This document shows positions 8,721 through 16,530 of a stretch of DNA of 64,000 nucleotides, in pieces. Under the pieces are notes generated by a model, which saw only the letters and a list, made by a program, of their open reading frames with translations, did not search any database and was not told where the DNA came from. A program made the translations under genes and the position numbers. Numbering within the stretch: position 1 is the first letter of the stretch; each line of letters begins with the position of its first letter. This stretch comes from Sinomonas terrae (GTDB lineage: Bacteria > Actinomycetota > Actinomycetes > Actinomycetales > Micrococcaceae), in contig NZ_JAKZBV010000001.1 of assembly GCF_022539255.1 (NCBI RefSeq), forward strand, positions 2,666,001 to 2,730,000, written 5' to 3'.

Positions 8721-9899
8721 TCAGCTGACTCCCCATGCCTTCTTGTAGAGCTGTTCGAAGGGGACTGCGGTCTGGTAGCCCTGGCCCGAGGCTGAGGGCA
8801 AATTGTGGGTCTTGTCGATTGAGATGAACCCGACGCCTTCGGGGACCGAAGGCTGATGGTTCAGGTAGCGGTTCACCTCATCCATGGCAGCCCACGACAG
8901 CCAGTCGGAGGAACGAGCGACGCCTTCCGCGTACATCTGTCCCGAGCGGATCAAGTCCAGTCCAGGTCCGGTTCCGATGCCGGACACCACTTTGGCCTTG
9001 CTGCCGCTTTGGAGAACCGCCTTGGCGCCGCCGCTGTCTACCCCGTTTGTATCGAAAGGCCACCACACGTAGTCGGCATCGGGGTATTTGATCAAAGAGT
9101 TGCGCAAAGCAGTGACCCATGGGCCGTTCGGGGCCAAATCCGAGACCGTCCAGGGCGCGTCTCCGGCGATCGAGCAGCCGGCGCACTTGGCCAACTCGCT
9201 CTTGAAGCCGTTGTTAAGCAGGTCGAATTGAGGATCGCCTTGGCCCATCGAGGTGATCACTTTCGCGGTGCCATTGGAGTCAGCCGCGAGGAAATCTGCG
9301 GACCAGGCGCCCCAACCGGTCCACCACGCCTTGTTATCCGGATAGGTCTTGCTGTAGATCATCGGGATTGTGAACAGGGAGGGGCCGCTATTGGCATCAG
9401 AGCAGTCCAAGGTCTCGAGACCCAGAACAGGAACTCCCTGCTGCTTCGCCTGCTGAAGTTCGGGCTGCACTGTGGAGCACGAGAAGGCGTCTTCGACAAT
9501 GGCGTCGGGGTGCGCCGCCAGAGCGGTGCGCATTGCCGTCGCATAGCCGTTTGCCTGGTTCAGATTTCCGTCAGCAAGATGGAAGTCCCAGCCCAGCGCC
9601 TCGGCCGCGGCCTTTCCTGCTGCTGCATAAGACGCACACGACTGGGTCTGCTGGCCACACGAGATCCACCAGACGCTCTTGCCCTTCGCGGGCTGCGGCG
9701 ACGTCGTGGGAGGTGTGCTTTCGTTGCCTTTGAGGACTTGATCGAGCGAGGGCAGTCCGGAAGCAGCGAGCGTTGAACTACCTTGAGCGGTCGCACCGGA
9801 AGAAGCAGATGAATTATCGGAGCATGCAGAGAGCATGAGTGCTGATGCGGCGACGGCGCCAACAACCGCTGCAAGACTCCGGGACTTGAGACGAGCCAA
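8721..9899 (-). CDS. Sugar-type ABC transporter substrate-binding lipoprotein
   Basis: 392-residue exported solute-binding protein. A lipoprotein signal peptide ends with the lipobox LSAC (lipidated Cys26), followed by a Ser/Ala-rich linker. The mature part resembles periplasmic-binding-protein type 1 fold proteins (Peripla_BP_4). The mature domain is unusually Cys-rich for this family (CGQQTQSC, an isolated CST, DCS and CAGC), so structural disulfides are likely. The start ATG has GGGAGG five bases upstream. First gene of the ABC operon, divergent from a TetR regulator. Two palindromes in the shared promoter region suggest substrate-responsive repression. Confidence 0.9.
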   Translation of the reverse strand: MARLKSRSLAAVVGAVAASALMLSACSDNSSASSGATAQGSSTLAASGLPSLDQVLKGNESTPPTTSPQPAKGKSVWWISCGQQTQSCASYAAAGKAAAEALGWDFHLADGNLNQANGYATAMRTALAAHPDAIVEDAFSCSTVQPELQQAKQQGVPVLGLETLDCSDANSGPSLFTIPMIYSKTYPDNKAWWTGWGAWSADFLAADSNGTAKVITSMGQGDPQFDLLNNGFKSELAKCAGCSIAGDAPWTVSDLAPNGPWVTALRNSLIKYPDADYVWWPFDTNGVDSGGAKAVLQSGSKAKVVSGIGTGPGLDLIRSGQMYAEGVARSSDWLSWAAMDEVNRYLNHQPSVPEGVGFISIDKTHNLPSASGQGYQTAVPFEQLYKKAWGVS

Positions 9900-9976
9900 T
9901 CGAAACCTCCCGTAAGTGTTAGGACGTGGGGGGAACCCCGTCGTCCTCGGGTCCTCCTCGACCCATGAGGCCTGAA

Positions 9977-9992
9977 GTTCGTATCTACGAAC
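9977..9992. promoter_or_regulatory. 16-bp palindrome, probable operator of the ABC operon
   Basis: GTTCGTA-TC-TACGAAC, a perfect palindrome 78 bp upstream of the binding-protein start. On the minus strand it contains TAGATA, a plausible -10 element, so a bound repressor would block the promoter. Binding by the adjacent TetR protein is inferred from position. Confidence 0.55.
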
Positions 9993-10031
9993 ATTCGTTC
10001 CTCGTGACGTTCATCACTGTAATGGCCTCGT

Positions 10032-10054
10032 AAGCGGATGTCTAGTATCCGCTT
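10032..10054. promoter_or_regulatory. 23-bp palindrome, probable TetR operator
   Basis: AAGCGGAT, 7-base spacer, ATCCGCTT: perfect 8-bp arms ending 27 bp before the TetR start codon. It covers the expected -35 position of the TetR promoter, whose -10 would be TAGACT at 10070-10075. This layout predicts autorepression. Confidence 0.6.
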
Positions 10055-10081
10055 TAAGGCTTAGATCTGTAGACTGGTCGG

Positions 10082-10741
10082 ATGACAGAACAGGTGCTTC
10101 GGAAGGATGCTGCGCGCAATCGCGAGCGTCTCATCGCTGCTGGCCGCGACCTGTTCGCCCACGGAGGGCTAGACGTCACGCTCAACGACGTGGCCCGCCA
10201 CGCTGGCGTTGGCATAGGCACTGCCTACAGGCGCTTCACGAACAAAGAAGAATTGATTGACGCCATCTGGGAACAGCAGGTGGACGAGATGGAGTCGATC
10301 CTGCGCGACGCACTGGGCACCCCGGACCCGTGGGAAGGGCTCGTCCTCTACCTTGAGCGGTCCCTTGATGCGCAAGCGAGGGACCGGGGCTTGGCTGAGA
10401 TTCTTGCTGGCCGCGTGTGGCCGAGCCATTACGACCGACAGCGCGACCGTCTCGCCCCGCTCGTCGACGAAATAGCGGACCGGGCACGCGAGGCAGGCGT
10501 TCTTCGAGAGGACGTGGTCGGAACGGACTTGATCCTCCTGCAGATCGCCATCACAGCCGTATCAACCACGGTCAATAGCAATGCCTTGCCAAAGCGGAGC
10601 AACGATGTGGCAAGGCTGTACAGCCGCTATCTGGCGATCGTCTTGGACGGCCTCCGGGCATCAACGAGACAGTCCACGCTCCCAGTTGGGCCCCTGACCG
10701 TTGAGGAGACGCACGCGCTACTCGATCCTCGCAGACGCTGA
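10082..10741 (+). CDS. TetR/AcrR family transcriptional regulator
   Basis: 219-residue one-component repressor. The N-terminal tetracycline-repressor-type HTH spans about residues 12-58 ('TLNDVARHAGVGIGTAYRRF' at about 36-55). The C-terminal domain is the variable ligand-binding and dimerisation part. It is divergent from the ABC importer operon and probably controls both itself and that operon through the palindromes in the 182-bp gap. No ribosome binding site is seen, and a TAGACT box ends six bases before the ATG, so the transcript is probably leaderless. The ligand is unknown, probably the imported compound or a breakdown product. Confidence 0.92.
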   Translation: MTEQVLRKDAARNRERLIAAGRDLFAHGGLDVTLNDVARHAGVGIGTAYRRFTNKEELIDAIWEQQVDEMESILRDALGTPDPWEGLVLYLERSLDAQARDRGLAEILAGRVWPSHYDRQRDRLAPLVDEIADRAREAGVLREDVVGTDLILLQIAITAVSTTVNSNALPKRSNDVARLYSRYLAIVLDGLRASTRQSTLPVGPLTVEETHALLDPRRR

Positions 10742-10742
10742 T

Positions 10743-11137
10743 CTTCCCTGACGAGCAGGATCCGCCCCAGTGGGGTCTCGAGATCCCGGAGGCATGGGGA
10801 AGAAGAATACGAGCGATTCAGCCGTCCATGCGGTGATCGTCGGAGGTCTGCTGGCCGGGCTTGTCAGGACACACGCACTCGCCCGGAAGGTGCTAACGAG
10901 TCATCCGTGCTCGAGCATTTCGTTGCTCAGCCGAAGTACGGTGGCGGCCTCGCGGTCGACGGCGCACGACTTGCGCGGCTTACCGGAGTAGCGGCATTCC
11001 TCGATGAACCAGCGGGCTCATCTGTCCATTCTCCATCGACGGCTCTCCGTTCGACGCTGCGAAGAACAGCGGAACTGCATCCAAATGGCGGTGTCCATCA
11101 TCATGTCGCGCTAGTAGAGAGCGGACAGGACGACTAG
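10743..11137 (+). pseudogene. Relic of an aldo-keto reductase / FAD monooxygenase junction
   Basis: Degenerate DNA that parallels 17366-17750. Bases 10748-10800 encode PDEQDPPQWGLEIPEA, nearly the C-terminus of the reductase ending at 17418 (PDERDPSQWGLEIPEA). Next come 'HAVIVGGLLAGL' (10825 on) and, in another frame, 'PKYGGGLAVDGARLARLTGV' (10931 on), the FAD-binding N-terminus of a group A monooxygenase. The tail 'LRSTLRRTAELHPNGGV..' also aligns with the copy at 17.65 kb. Frameshifts and loss of everything downstream make it non-functional. It is a divergent duplicate or the remains of a second cluster. Confidence 0.75.
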
Positions 11138-11335
11138 GAGCGTGGTCGGTCGCGAGGGACGGGCCGACGACAAGGCCCTCTTTCTTCACCGAGCTTCGGC
11201 ATCACCGCCGAAGCCATCACCGCCTTCGCCAAGGTTTCCATCGCGCACGCCGCAGCCTGACCCCACCAGGAGCACCTCGAGGACCGCGAGTCGGCCCCCG
11301 AAGCGCCTCGGGGGCCACGACGACGTCGTCCAGGC
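11138..11335. other. Non-coding remainder before the MFS gene
   Basis: No intact gene. One frame ends with 'GITAEAITAFAKVSIAHAAA' and a stop near 11261, which looks like the tail of a lost gene but matches no family I can name. The stretch ends with the hairpin at 11293-11316. Confidence 0.4.
11293..11316 (-). terminator. GC-rich hairpin downstream of the MFS gene
   Basis: Arms GGCCCCCGA (11293-11301) and TCGGGGGCC (11308-11316) pair perfectly around a 6-base loop, 20 bp after the MFS stop codon. Likely transcription terminator without a T-tract. Confidence 0.55.
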
Positions 11336-12565
11336 CTAGTTGAATCGGCTTTGGCGCCCAGGCCGAGAGAAGACCATGACGATGAGCGCCGCGAGGATGG
11401 CCAGAGCGGCGTACCCGAGGGAGATCCGATCGAGTTCCAGCACGCCGGCGAGCCGTCCGGAAACCAAGCTGGGGATGGCTGCGCCGCCATAGGAGAACAG
11501 ATAGACCGTCGACATGAGTCCCGCCCGGTCCGTGGAGTTCGTTCGGGCGAGCAGGGAGCGCATGGAGCCGGTGAACGCCGCTCCCTGTGCGGCCCCGGCG
11601 ATTACGCCGCCAACGATCACGGTCACGACGGCGCCGGTGAACAGCCCAATGACGATGCCGATCACCCCGAGGGCGAACACCACCATCCCTGCCCGCTGGG
11701 CCGTGAGGGGCGAAAGCCGACCGGTTAAGGGGCCGCCGATCGCGTAGGGGGCCATGAAGGACGCGAACACGATTCCGGCGACCAGGCTGTTGCTCGTGCC
11801 GAGGTTTTGAGCGGAGATGGTAGGACTGAAGGCCTGGTAGAAGCCGCCGAGGGCCCAGGTGCCGAAAAAGACGGAGACTGCGGCGGGCAGGAGCGGCCGG
11901 ATCGCGTGGGGCAGGTGAACGCGCGGCTTCAACGAGGCCACGGTGCCGTGCCGCGGCGTGATGGCTTCCGGACTGACGAGCAGCCCCAAGGTGCACACGA
12001 GGAGCAGCGCCGTGGCCCCGAGATAGGGGGCCTGCAGGGGCGCGGGCCCGTACTGGGCGAGCGCGCCGGACCCGACAGCGCCGATGGTCAGGCCGATCAG
12101 CGGAGCGCCGGCTGCGGTGGTGGCGGCCAGCCAGCGCGGCCACTGCGGGGCAAGGTCGACGATGTAGGCGGCGATGGCGGAGGAGCCGAGCCCACAGGCA
12201 AGACCGTGGAGGATGCGGCCGGGGACGAGCGCCGCGAGACTGGTGACCTCGAGCAGTGAAAGGCATCCGGCGGCGGCGAGGGCGACGGCGATGACACCCA
12301 CGGCCTTGCGGCCGAGGTGATCCGAAAGGCGGCCGAAGACGACGAGCGCGACCATGACGGCGACGAAGTACGACACGGCCGCGATCGACAGGTCGCCAGC
12401 GGTCAGGCCGTCCGCTGCTCGGTACCGCTCATAGAGCGGGACCGGCGCACCCGACGCGGCGAACACCGCGACCAGCGACACCGCCGCGGCCAAGAACCCG
12501 AGTCTCTGGCGCGGCAGCAGCCGACCTGGGTCCGGCAGCGCTGTCGCGGGTTCCTTCGCGCTCAC
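11336..12565 (-). CDS. MFS transporter
   Basis: 409-residue major facilitator superfamily protein with about twelve membrane helices. The loop 2-3 motif 'GRLSDHLGRKAVG' is at about 98-110. The GTG start at 12565 overlaps the TGA of the upstream carboxymuconolactone decarboxylase-like gene (GTGA), so the two are translationally coupled. Probably a drug or metabolite exporter; no substrate can be assigned. A GC-rich hairpin follows the stop. Confidence 0.9.
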   Translation of the reverse strand: MSAKEPATALPDPGRLLPRQRLGFLAAAVSLVAVFAASGAPVPLYERYRAADGLTAGDLSIAAVSYFVAVMVALVVFGRLSDHLGRKAVGVIAVALAAAGCLSLLEVTSLAALVPGRILHGLACGLGSSAIAAYIVDLAPQWPRWLAATTAAGAPLIGLTIGAVGSGALAQYGPAPLQAPYLGATALLLVCTLGLLVSPEAITPRHGTVASLKPRVHLPHAIRPLLPAAVSVFFGTWALGGFYQAFSPTISAQNLGTSNSLVAGIVFASFMAPYAIGGPLTGRLSPLTAQRAGMVVFALGVIGIVIGLFTGAVVTVIVGGVIAGAAQGAAFTGSMRSLLARTNSTDRAGLMSTVYLFSYGGAAIPSLVSGRLAGVLELDRISLGYAALAILAALIVMVFSRPGRQSRFN

Positions 12566-12915
12566 TCCCCGCCGCCGAAGACCTGCTTGGCGACGGCCAT
12601 CGCCCCCATGGCGTTGGGCCAGCCGGTGTAGAAAGCCAGGTGGGTGATGGCTTCCTTGAGTTCATCCTCGCTGACGCCGTTCTGGCGGGCGAAGTCGAGG
12701 TGGAACCACAGCTGGTCCGCCTTCCCCAGCGCCATCAGCGCCGCCACGGTGGCGAGGCTGCGGTCGCGCTTCGAAAGCTCCTCGCGTTCCCAGACCTCGT
12801 CGAAGAGGACCTTGTCGGTGTAGTGCACCAAACCCGGAGCGAAATCGCCAAAGGCGTTCTTCCCGCCCGTCCAGCCCGTACTCTGCTGCTCGTCGCTCAT
12901 CTCAGTCCCAACCAT
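12562..12915 (-). CDS. Carboxymuconolactone decarboxylase family protein
   Basis: 117-residue AhpD/CMD-fold protein. The CMD core runs from about residue 45 to 115 ('RDRSLATVAALMALGKADQL', then 'LKEAITHLAFYTGWPNAMGA'). The peroxidatic CxxC of AhpD is absent, so it belongs to the decarboxylase-like side of the family. I place the start at the ATG at 12915, because AGGAG sits nine bases upstream. The ATG at 12900 lacks a ribosome binding site, and the longer frame to 13269 is antisense to the next gene. It is coupled to the MFS gene, and cupin and aldo-keto reductase genes lie on the other side. Confidence 0.85.
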   Translation of the reverse strand: MVGTEMSDEQQSTGWTGGKNAFGDFAPGLVHYTDKVLFDEVWEREELSKRDRSLATVAALMALGKADQLWFHLDFARQNGVSEDELKEAITHLAFYTGWPNAMGAMAVAKQVFGGGE

Positions 12916-13039
12916 GCTTATTTGCTCCTGCTTACCTCGTCCATGAAAACCCGTTCTCCCCGCCGCGTGGGAGGCCCGGCTGTGAGGGGGTACTCGCAGG
13001 GACTGGCACGGGAGCCGGGAGGGGCCTTGACTCGATGGC

Positions 13040-13648
13040 ATGAGCACTTCGGGAACCAGGCGCGCCGTCGATCGGGCAAGGCCCGCCCGGCTGCGCGCCG
13101 GCCTCCGGGCCGCTCTCGACGCGATCGCAGAGGCCCCGGCGGTTGTCTTCACCGACCGGCTCGACGTGGTCGCGGCCAACCGGCTCGGCCGGGCGCTGCT
13201 GACACCCGTGTTCGAGGACGACCGTCCCAATCTCGCCAGGTTCCTCTTCCTGCACGAGGGCGCCTCCACGGCGTTCTTCCCGGAATGGGACCGGATCGCC
13301 CACGAGCACGTCCACCGCCTGCAAACCGCGGCGGAGCATGGCCCCCACGAGCGAGAGCTGCACCGGCTGATCGGCGAGCTCTCGACGTCCAGCGCCCCGT
13401 TCAGGGCCCGCTGGTCGGCCCGACGGGCGTGCCCCTACCGCCCGCCCCGCATGCTCGTAGGACACCCGTTGGTCGGAGAGCTGGAGCTGGTCCGCGAAGA
13501 CCTCATCCCCAGCGCCGACCACGCGCTCACGCTGCAGATCTGCACCGCCGAGGCCGGATCGGCGAGCCACGAACGGCTCCGGATCCTGGCCAGCTGGACC
13601 CAGGACGGCGCCGCCGCAGAGAACACGGTCCCTGACGGGGCCCACTGA
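13040..13648 (+). CDS. MmyB-type ligand-binding domain protein lacking its HTH domain
   Basis: 202 residues corresponding to the C-terminal MmyB-like (MLTR_LBD) domain of XRE-family regulators: 'DRLDVVAANRLGRALL', 'RPNLARFLFL', 'LHRLIGELSTSSAPFRARW', 'HPLVGELEL' and 'LRILASW'. The complete relative at 19145-20026 in this window has an N-terminal HTH of about 90 residues that is missing here. The segment around residues 125-140 also departs from the family ('SARRACPYRPPRM'), suggesting compensated frameshifts. It is therefore a 5'-truncated regulator, either decayed or working without its own DNA-binding domain. It is divergent from the CMD gene and 17 bp upstream of a cupin gene. Confidence 0.7.
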   Translation: MSTSGTRRAVDRARPARLRAGLRAALDAIAEAPAVVFTDRLDVVAANRLGRALLTPVFEDDRPNLARFLFLHEGASTAFFPEWDRIAHEHVHRLQTAAEHGPHERELHRLIGELSTSSAPFRARWSARRACPYRPPRMLVGHPLVGELELVREDLIPSADHALTLQICTAEAGSASHERLRILASWTQDGAAAENTVPDGAH

Positions 13649-13665
13649 CACAGAAGGAGAGACGA

Positions 13666-14100
13666 ATGAACGACATCCGATTCGACCAGATCTTCCCGCT
13701 CGGGGAGAAGAACGACGCCTACGCCCAGTACTTCATCGGACAGAGCTACCTGGCTCCGCTGATTTCGGGGAGCGTCCCGGTCAGCAACATCACCTTCGAG
13801 CCCGGGTGCCGGAACAACTGGCACATCCATCGCGGCACCGCCGGCGGGGGGGACCAGATCCTGCTGTGCACTGCGGGCAGCGGGTGGTACCAGGCAGAGG
13901 GCGAGGACCCGACCAGCATGGAACCGGGCACCGCGATCCGCGTCCCGGCCGGCACGAAGCACTGGCACGGCGCGAAGGCCGACTCGTGGTTCTCCCACGT
14001 GGCCTTCATCACCCCGGGCGAAGGCGTCAGCAATGAATGGCTAGAGCCCGTCACAGACGAGGCATACGGCAAGCTGCCGAAAGACGGAGAGAAAGCATGA
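13666..14100 (+). CDS. Cupin domain-containing protein
   Basis: 144-residue single cupin barrel of the kind found beside carboxymuconolactone decarboxylase-like genes. Motif 1 is 'CRNNWHIHRG..GGGDQIL' at about 46-63 with metal-ligand His residues. Motif 2 is 'PGTAIRVPAGTKHWHGAK' at about 87-104. It overlaps the following aldo-keto reductase by ATGA, so the two are co-translated. Its role is probably isomerisation or oxygenation of a small carbonyl compound, or quinol/peroxide handling; the family does not decide. Confidence 0.85.
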   Translation: MNDIRFDQIFPLGEKNDAYAQYFIGQSYLAPLISGSVPVSNITFEPGCRNNWHIHRGTAGGGDQILLCTAGSGWYQAEGEDPTSMEPGTAIRVPAGTKHWHGAKADSWFSHVAFITPGEGVSNEWLEPVTDEAYGKLPKDGEKA

Positions 14101-14954
14101 GCATCCTGAACGAGACCCACACCCTGTCCAACGGGGTGACCATCCCGAAGCTCGGGCTGGGCACCTGGTTCATCGACGACGACAAGGCCGCCGACGCCGT
14201 CAAGGCAGCCATCGAAGTCGGATACCGGAACATCGACACCGCTCAGGCGTACGGCAACGAGCGCGGCGTCGGCGAGGGCGTGCGCATGTCCGGCATTCAC
14301 CGAGGCGAGCTGTTCGTCTCCACGAAGCTCCGGGCGGAGATCAAGGACTACGACAAGGCGATCGCCGCGATTGACGAGTCGCTGGCCAAGCTGGACATCG
14401 GCTACATCGACCTCATGCTCATCCACGCCCCGCAGCCGTGGAACGACTTCCGCGGGGGCGATTACGCGGAGGGCAACCAGGAAGCCTGGCGCGCTCTGGA
14501 GGACGCCCACAAGTTGGGCAAGGTCCGCTCGATCGGCGTCTCGAACTTCCTGCAGTCCGACGTCGAGAACATCCTCAAGCACGGCAGCATCGCACCCCAG
14601 GTGAACCAGCTGCTGGTGCACGCCGGGAACACGCCGAGCGAGCTCCTGTCGTTCTGCGAGAGCAAGGGGATCCTCGTGGAAGCGTACTCCCCGATCGCGC
14701 ACGGGGAGATCCTCGACAATCCCGACGTCAAGGCGATGGCTGACCGGTACGGCGTGTCAGTACCGCAGCTGTGCATCCGCTACACGCTGCAGCTGGGCGC
14801 CGTATCGCTGCCGAAGACCGTCAACCCCGAGCACATGCGCTCCAACGCCGAGGTCGACTTCGAGATCTCGGAGGCGGACATGACTGCACTGAAGAACCTG
14901 CACGACCAGGACTACGGCGAGCACAGCGCCTTCCCCGTCTACAGCGGCAAGTAG
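14097..14954 (+). CDS. Aldo/keto reductase
   Basis: 285-residue NADPH-dependent oxidoreductase of the 2,5-diketo-gluconate reductase (AKR5-like) group. Visible signatures are 'GYRNIDTAQAYGNERGVG' at about 42-59 with catalytic Asp and Tyr, 'STKLR' with catalytic Lys near 76, and 'LMLIHAPQPW' with catalytic His near 107. 'PKTVNPEHMRSNAEV' lies in the C-terminal cofactor region. The start is the ATG at 14097, overlapping the cupin stop and preceded by GGAGAG; longer upstream frames are inside the cupin gene. First of three closely related reductases within 3.4 kb. Confidence 0.92.
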   Translation: MSILNETHTLSNGVTIPKLGLGTWFIDDDKAADAVKAAIEVGYRNIDTAQAYGNERGVGEGVRMSGIHRGELFVSTKLRAEIKDYDKAIAAIDESLAKLDIGYIDLMLIHAPQPWNDFRGGDYAEGNQEAWRALEDAHKLGKVRSIGVSNFLQSDVENILKHGSIAPQVNQLLVHAGNTPSELLSFCESKGILVEAYSPIAHGEILDNPDVKAMADRYGVSVPQLCIRYTLQLGAVSLPKTVNPEHMRSNAEVDFEISEADMTALKNLHDQDYGEHSAFPVYSGK

Positions 14955-15028
14955 GACTCACTCCGGAGCAGCGGCCCAGACCGAATCGCCGGACGACGAA
15001 GGATGTTTGCCCCAGGGAAAAACGTCCT

Positions 15029-15062
15029 TTGACTTCGAGTCTACTTTAAGTACTCAGACTCG
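15029..15062 (+). promoter_or_regulatory. MerR-type promoter with 19-bp spacer
   Basis: TTGACT (15029-15034) and a weak -10 (TCAGAC, 15054-15059) are separated by 19 bp, the overlong spacing that MerR proteins correct by DNA distortion. The spacer contains an imperfect palindrome, ACTTCGAGT-CT-ACTTTAAGT (7 of 9 positions pair). A second inverted repeat, CGAGTCT/AGACTCG, brackets it at 15036-15062. It lies directly in front of the merR gene and predicts autoregulation and a leaderless transcript. Confidence 0.6.
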
Positions 15063-15066
15063 AGCT

Positions 15067-15527
15067 ATGGCGGTTGCGACGAAGACTTGCTCGATTAGGG
15101 AAGCCTCAGAGCTCAGTGGCTTGGCGGCGAGCACCTTGCGCTACTACGAGCAGATCGGGATCATCCAGCCCATAGGGCGGGATGCCGGCGGCGTCGCCGC
15201 TACAGCCAGGAGGACATGGACCTGATCGACGGCATCGCCCGCCTCGCCGCAACCGGAATGTCCATTCCCGCGATGCGCGAGTATCTCGACCACCGGCTTG
15301 ACGGCGCCGCCGGCGCGGCGCAGGAACGTGCACTGCTCATCGACCAACAAGAGCTTCTCGAGCAGGAGGCACACCGCGTGCGGCTGCGGCAGGAGTACGT
15401 CGATCTCAAGATCGCGTATTGGCAGGCGGTCGAAAAAGGCGACGAAGCAGGCGCTGTGGAAATCGCCGACCGCGCACGCCTCGCCGCGACCTCGATGCGC
15501 CAGAGCATCGAAGAGACCACCGAGTAA
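15067..15527 (+). pseudogene. MerR family regulator with a one-base frameshift
   Basis: The N-terminal frame from ATG 15067 gives 'IREASELSGLAASTLRYYEQIGIIQPIGRDAGG', shown here in parts: IREASELSG and STLRYYEQIGII are the MerR winged helix. It then runs out of frame at 15192 and stops. The other frame continues seamlessly with [16 protein letters not shown] and the dimerisation coiled coil to 15527. Restoring one base at GGCGGC|GTCGCC recreates a normal MerR of about 154 residues. Either the gene is broken or there is a base-call error. It precedes an aldo-keto reductase gene and probably controlled it. Confidence 0.8.
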
Positions 15528-15636
15528 CGCGCAGCGGACCGCCTCTCTAGAGAGCACATCGCCGAAGTCCGCGGGGCTGTCCAGCGCCCGGGCGGCGCTC
15601 ATCAGCGCGCCGCGAAACGTCACGAAGGAGAACAAC

Positions 15637-16494
15637 ATGTCCGAACCAACCCCTACCGTGACGCTCAACAACGGCGTCGAGATGCCCGTCCTCGGCTTCG
15701 GCGTCTTCCAGATCCCCGCCGAGGAAACGGAACAAGCGGTCCTCGACGCGCTCGAGCTCGGGTATCGGTCTATCGACACCGCGGCCGCCTACCAGAACGA
15801 GGAGGCCGTTGGCCGGGCGATGGCGAAGAGCGGGGTCCGGCGCAACGAGCTGTTCGTCACCACCAAGCTTTGGATCCAGGACGCCGGTGAGGAGGCTGCG
15901 CTGCAGGCGTTCGAGACGTCGATGAGGAAGCTGGGGCTTGACTACCTCGACCTGTGGCTGATCCACCAGCCGTACGGCGACTACTACGGCTCATGGCGCG
16001 CGATGGAACAGCTCTACGAGCAGAAGCGCGTTCGCGCGATCGGCGTCAGCAACTTCTACCCCGACCGCCTCGCCGATCTCATCACCCACAACACAGTGGT
16101 CCCGGCGGTCAATCAGATCGAGACGCACCCCTACTTCCAGCGAATCGACGACGAGCAGGTCATGCGCGACAAAGGCGTGCAGATCGAAGCGTGGTCGCCG
16201 CTGGCGCAGGGGCAGCACGGGCTCCTGCAAGACCCGGTGCTGACGGAGATCGGAACCCGCTACCAGAAGTCCACCGCGCAGGTGGTTCTGCGCTGGCTGA
16301 CGCAGAGGGGGGTCGTCGCCGTCGTCAAGTCGACGAAGCCGCCGCGCATGCGGGAGAACTTCGACGTCTTCGATTTCGAGCTCACCGACGACGAGATGAG
16401 CCAGATCGGTGCTCTCGACGGCAAGAGCGGTCCGTCCTTCGACCACCGCGACCCGGCGGGCGTCGACTTCATCAACAACATGAACCTGACCTGA
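15637..16494 (+). CDS. Aldo/keto reductase
   Basis: 285-residue AKR5-type reductase. It has '[18 protein letters not shown]' at about 42-59 (catalytic Asp, Tyr), 'TTKLW' (Lys) and '[15 protein letters not shown]' (His). '[13 protein letters not shown]' and '[19 protein letters not shown]' form the cofactor site. The start ATG at 15637 has GAAGGAG eight bases upstream; the longer frame beginning at 15298 is inside the MerR gene. It lies in tandem with a second reductase 36 bp downstream. NADPH-dependent reduction of aldehydes or ketones is the family activity; the substrate is unknown. Confidence 0.92.
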   Translation: MSEPTPTVTLNNGVEMPVLGFGVFQIPAEETEQAVLDALELGYRSIDTAAAYQNEEAVGRAMAKSGVRRNELFVTTKLWIQDAGEEAALQAFETSMRKLGLDYLDLWLIHQPYGDYYGSWRAMEQLYEQKRVRAIGVSNFYPDRLADLITHNTVVPAVNQIETHPYFQRIDDEQVMRDKGVQIEAWSPLAQGQHGLLQDPVLTEIGTRYQKSTAQVVLRWLTQRGVVAVVKSTKPPRMRENFDVFDFELTDDEMSQIGALDGKSGPSFDHRDPAGVDFINNMNLT

Positions 16495-16530
16495 CCGCTC
16501 GAGCTCCAGCGAACGAAAGGACCAACCAAC

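Noticed and set aside
7396..8748. 450-codon plus-strand frame opposite the ABC ATPase
   Set aside because: The minus strand has complete Walker and signature motifs; the plus frame is a shadow.
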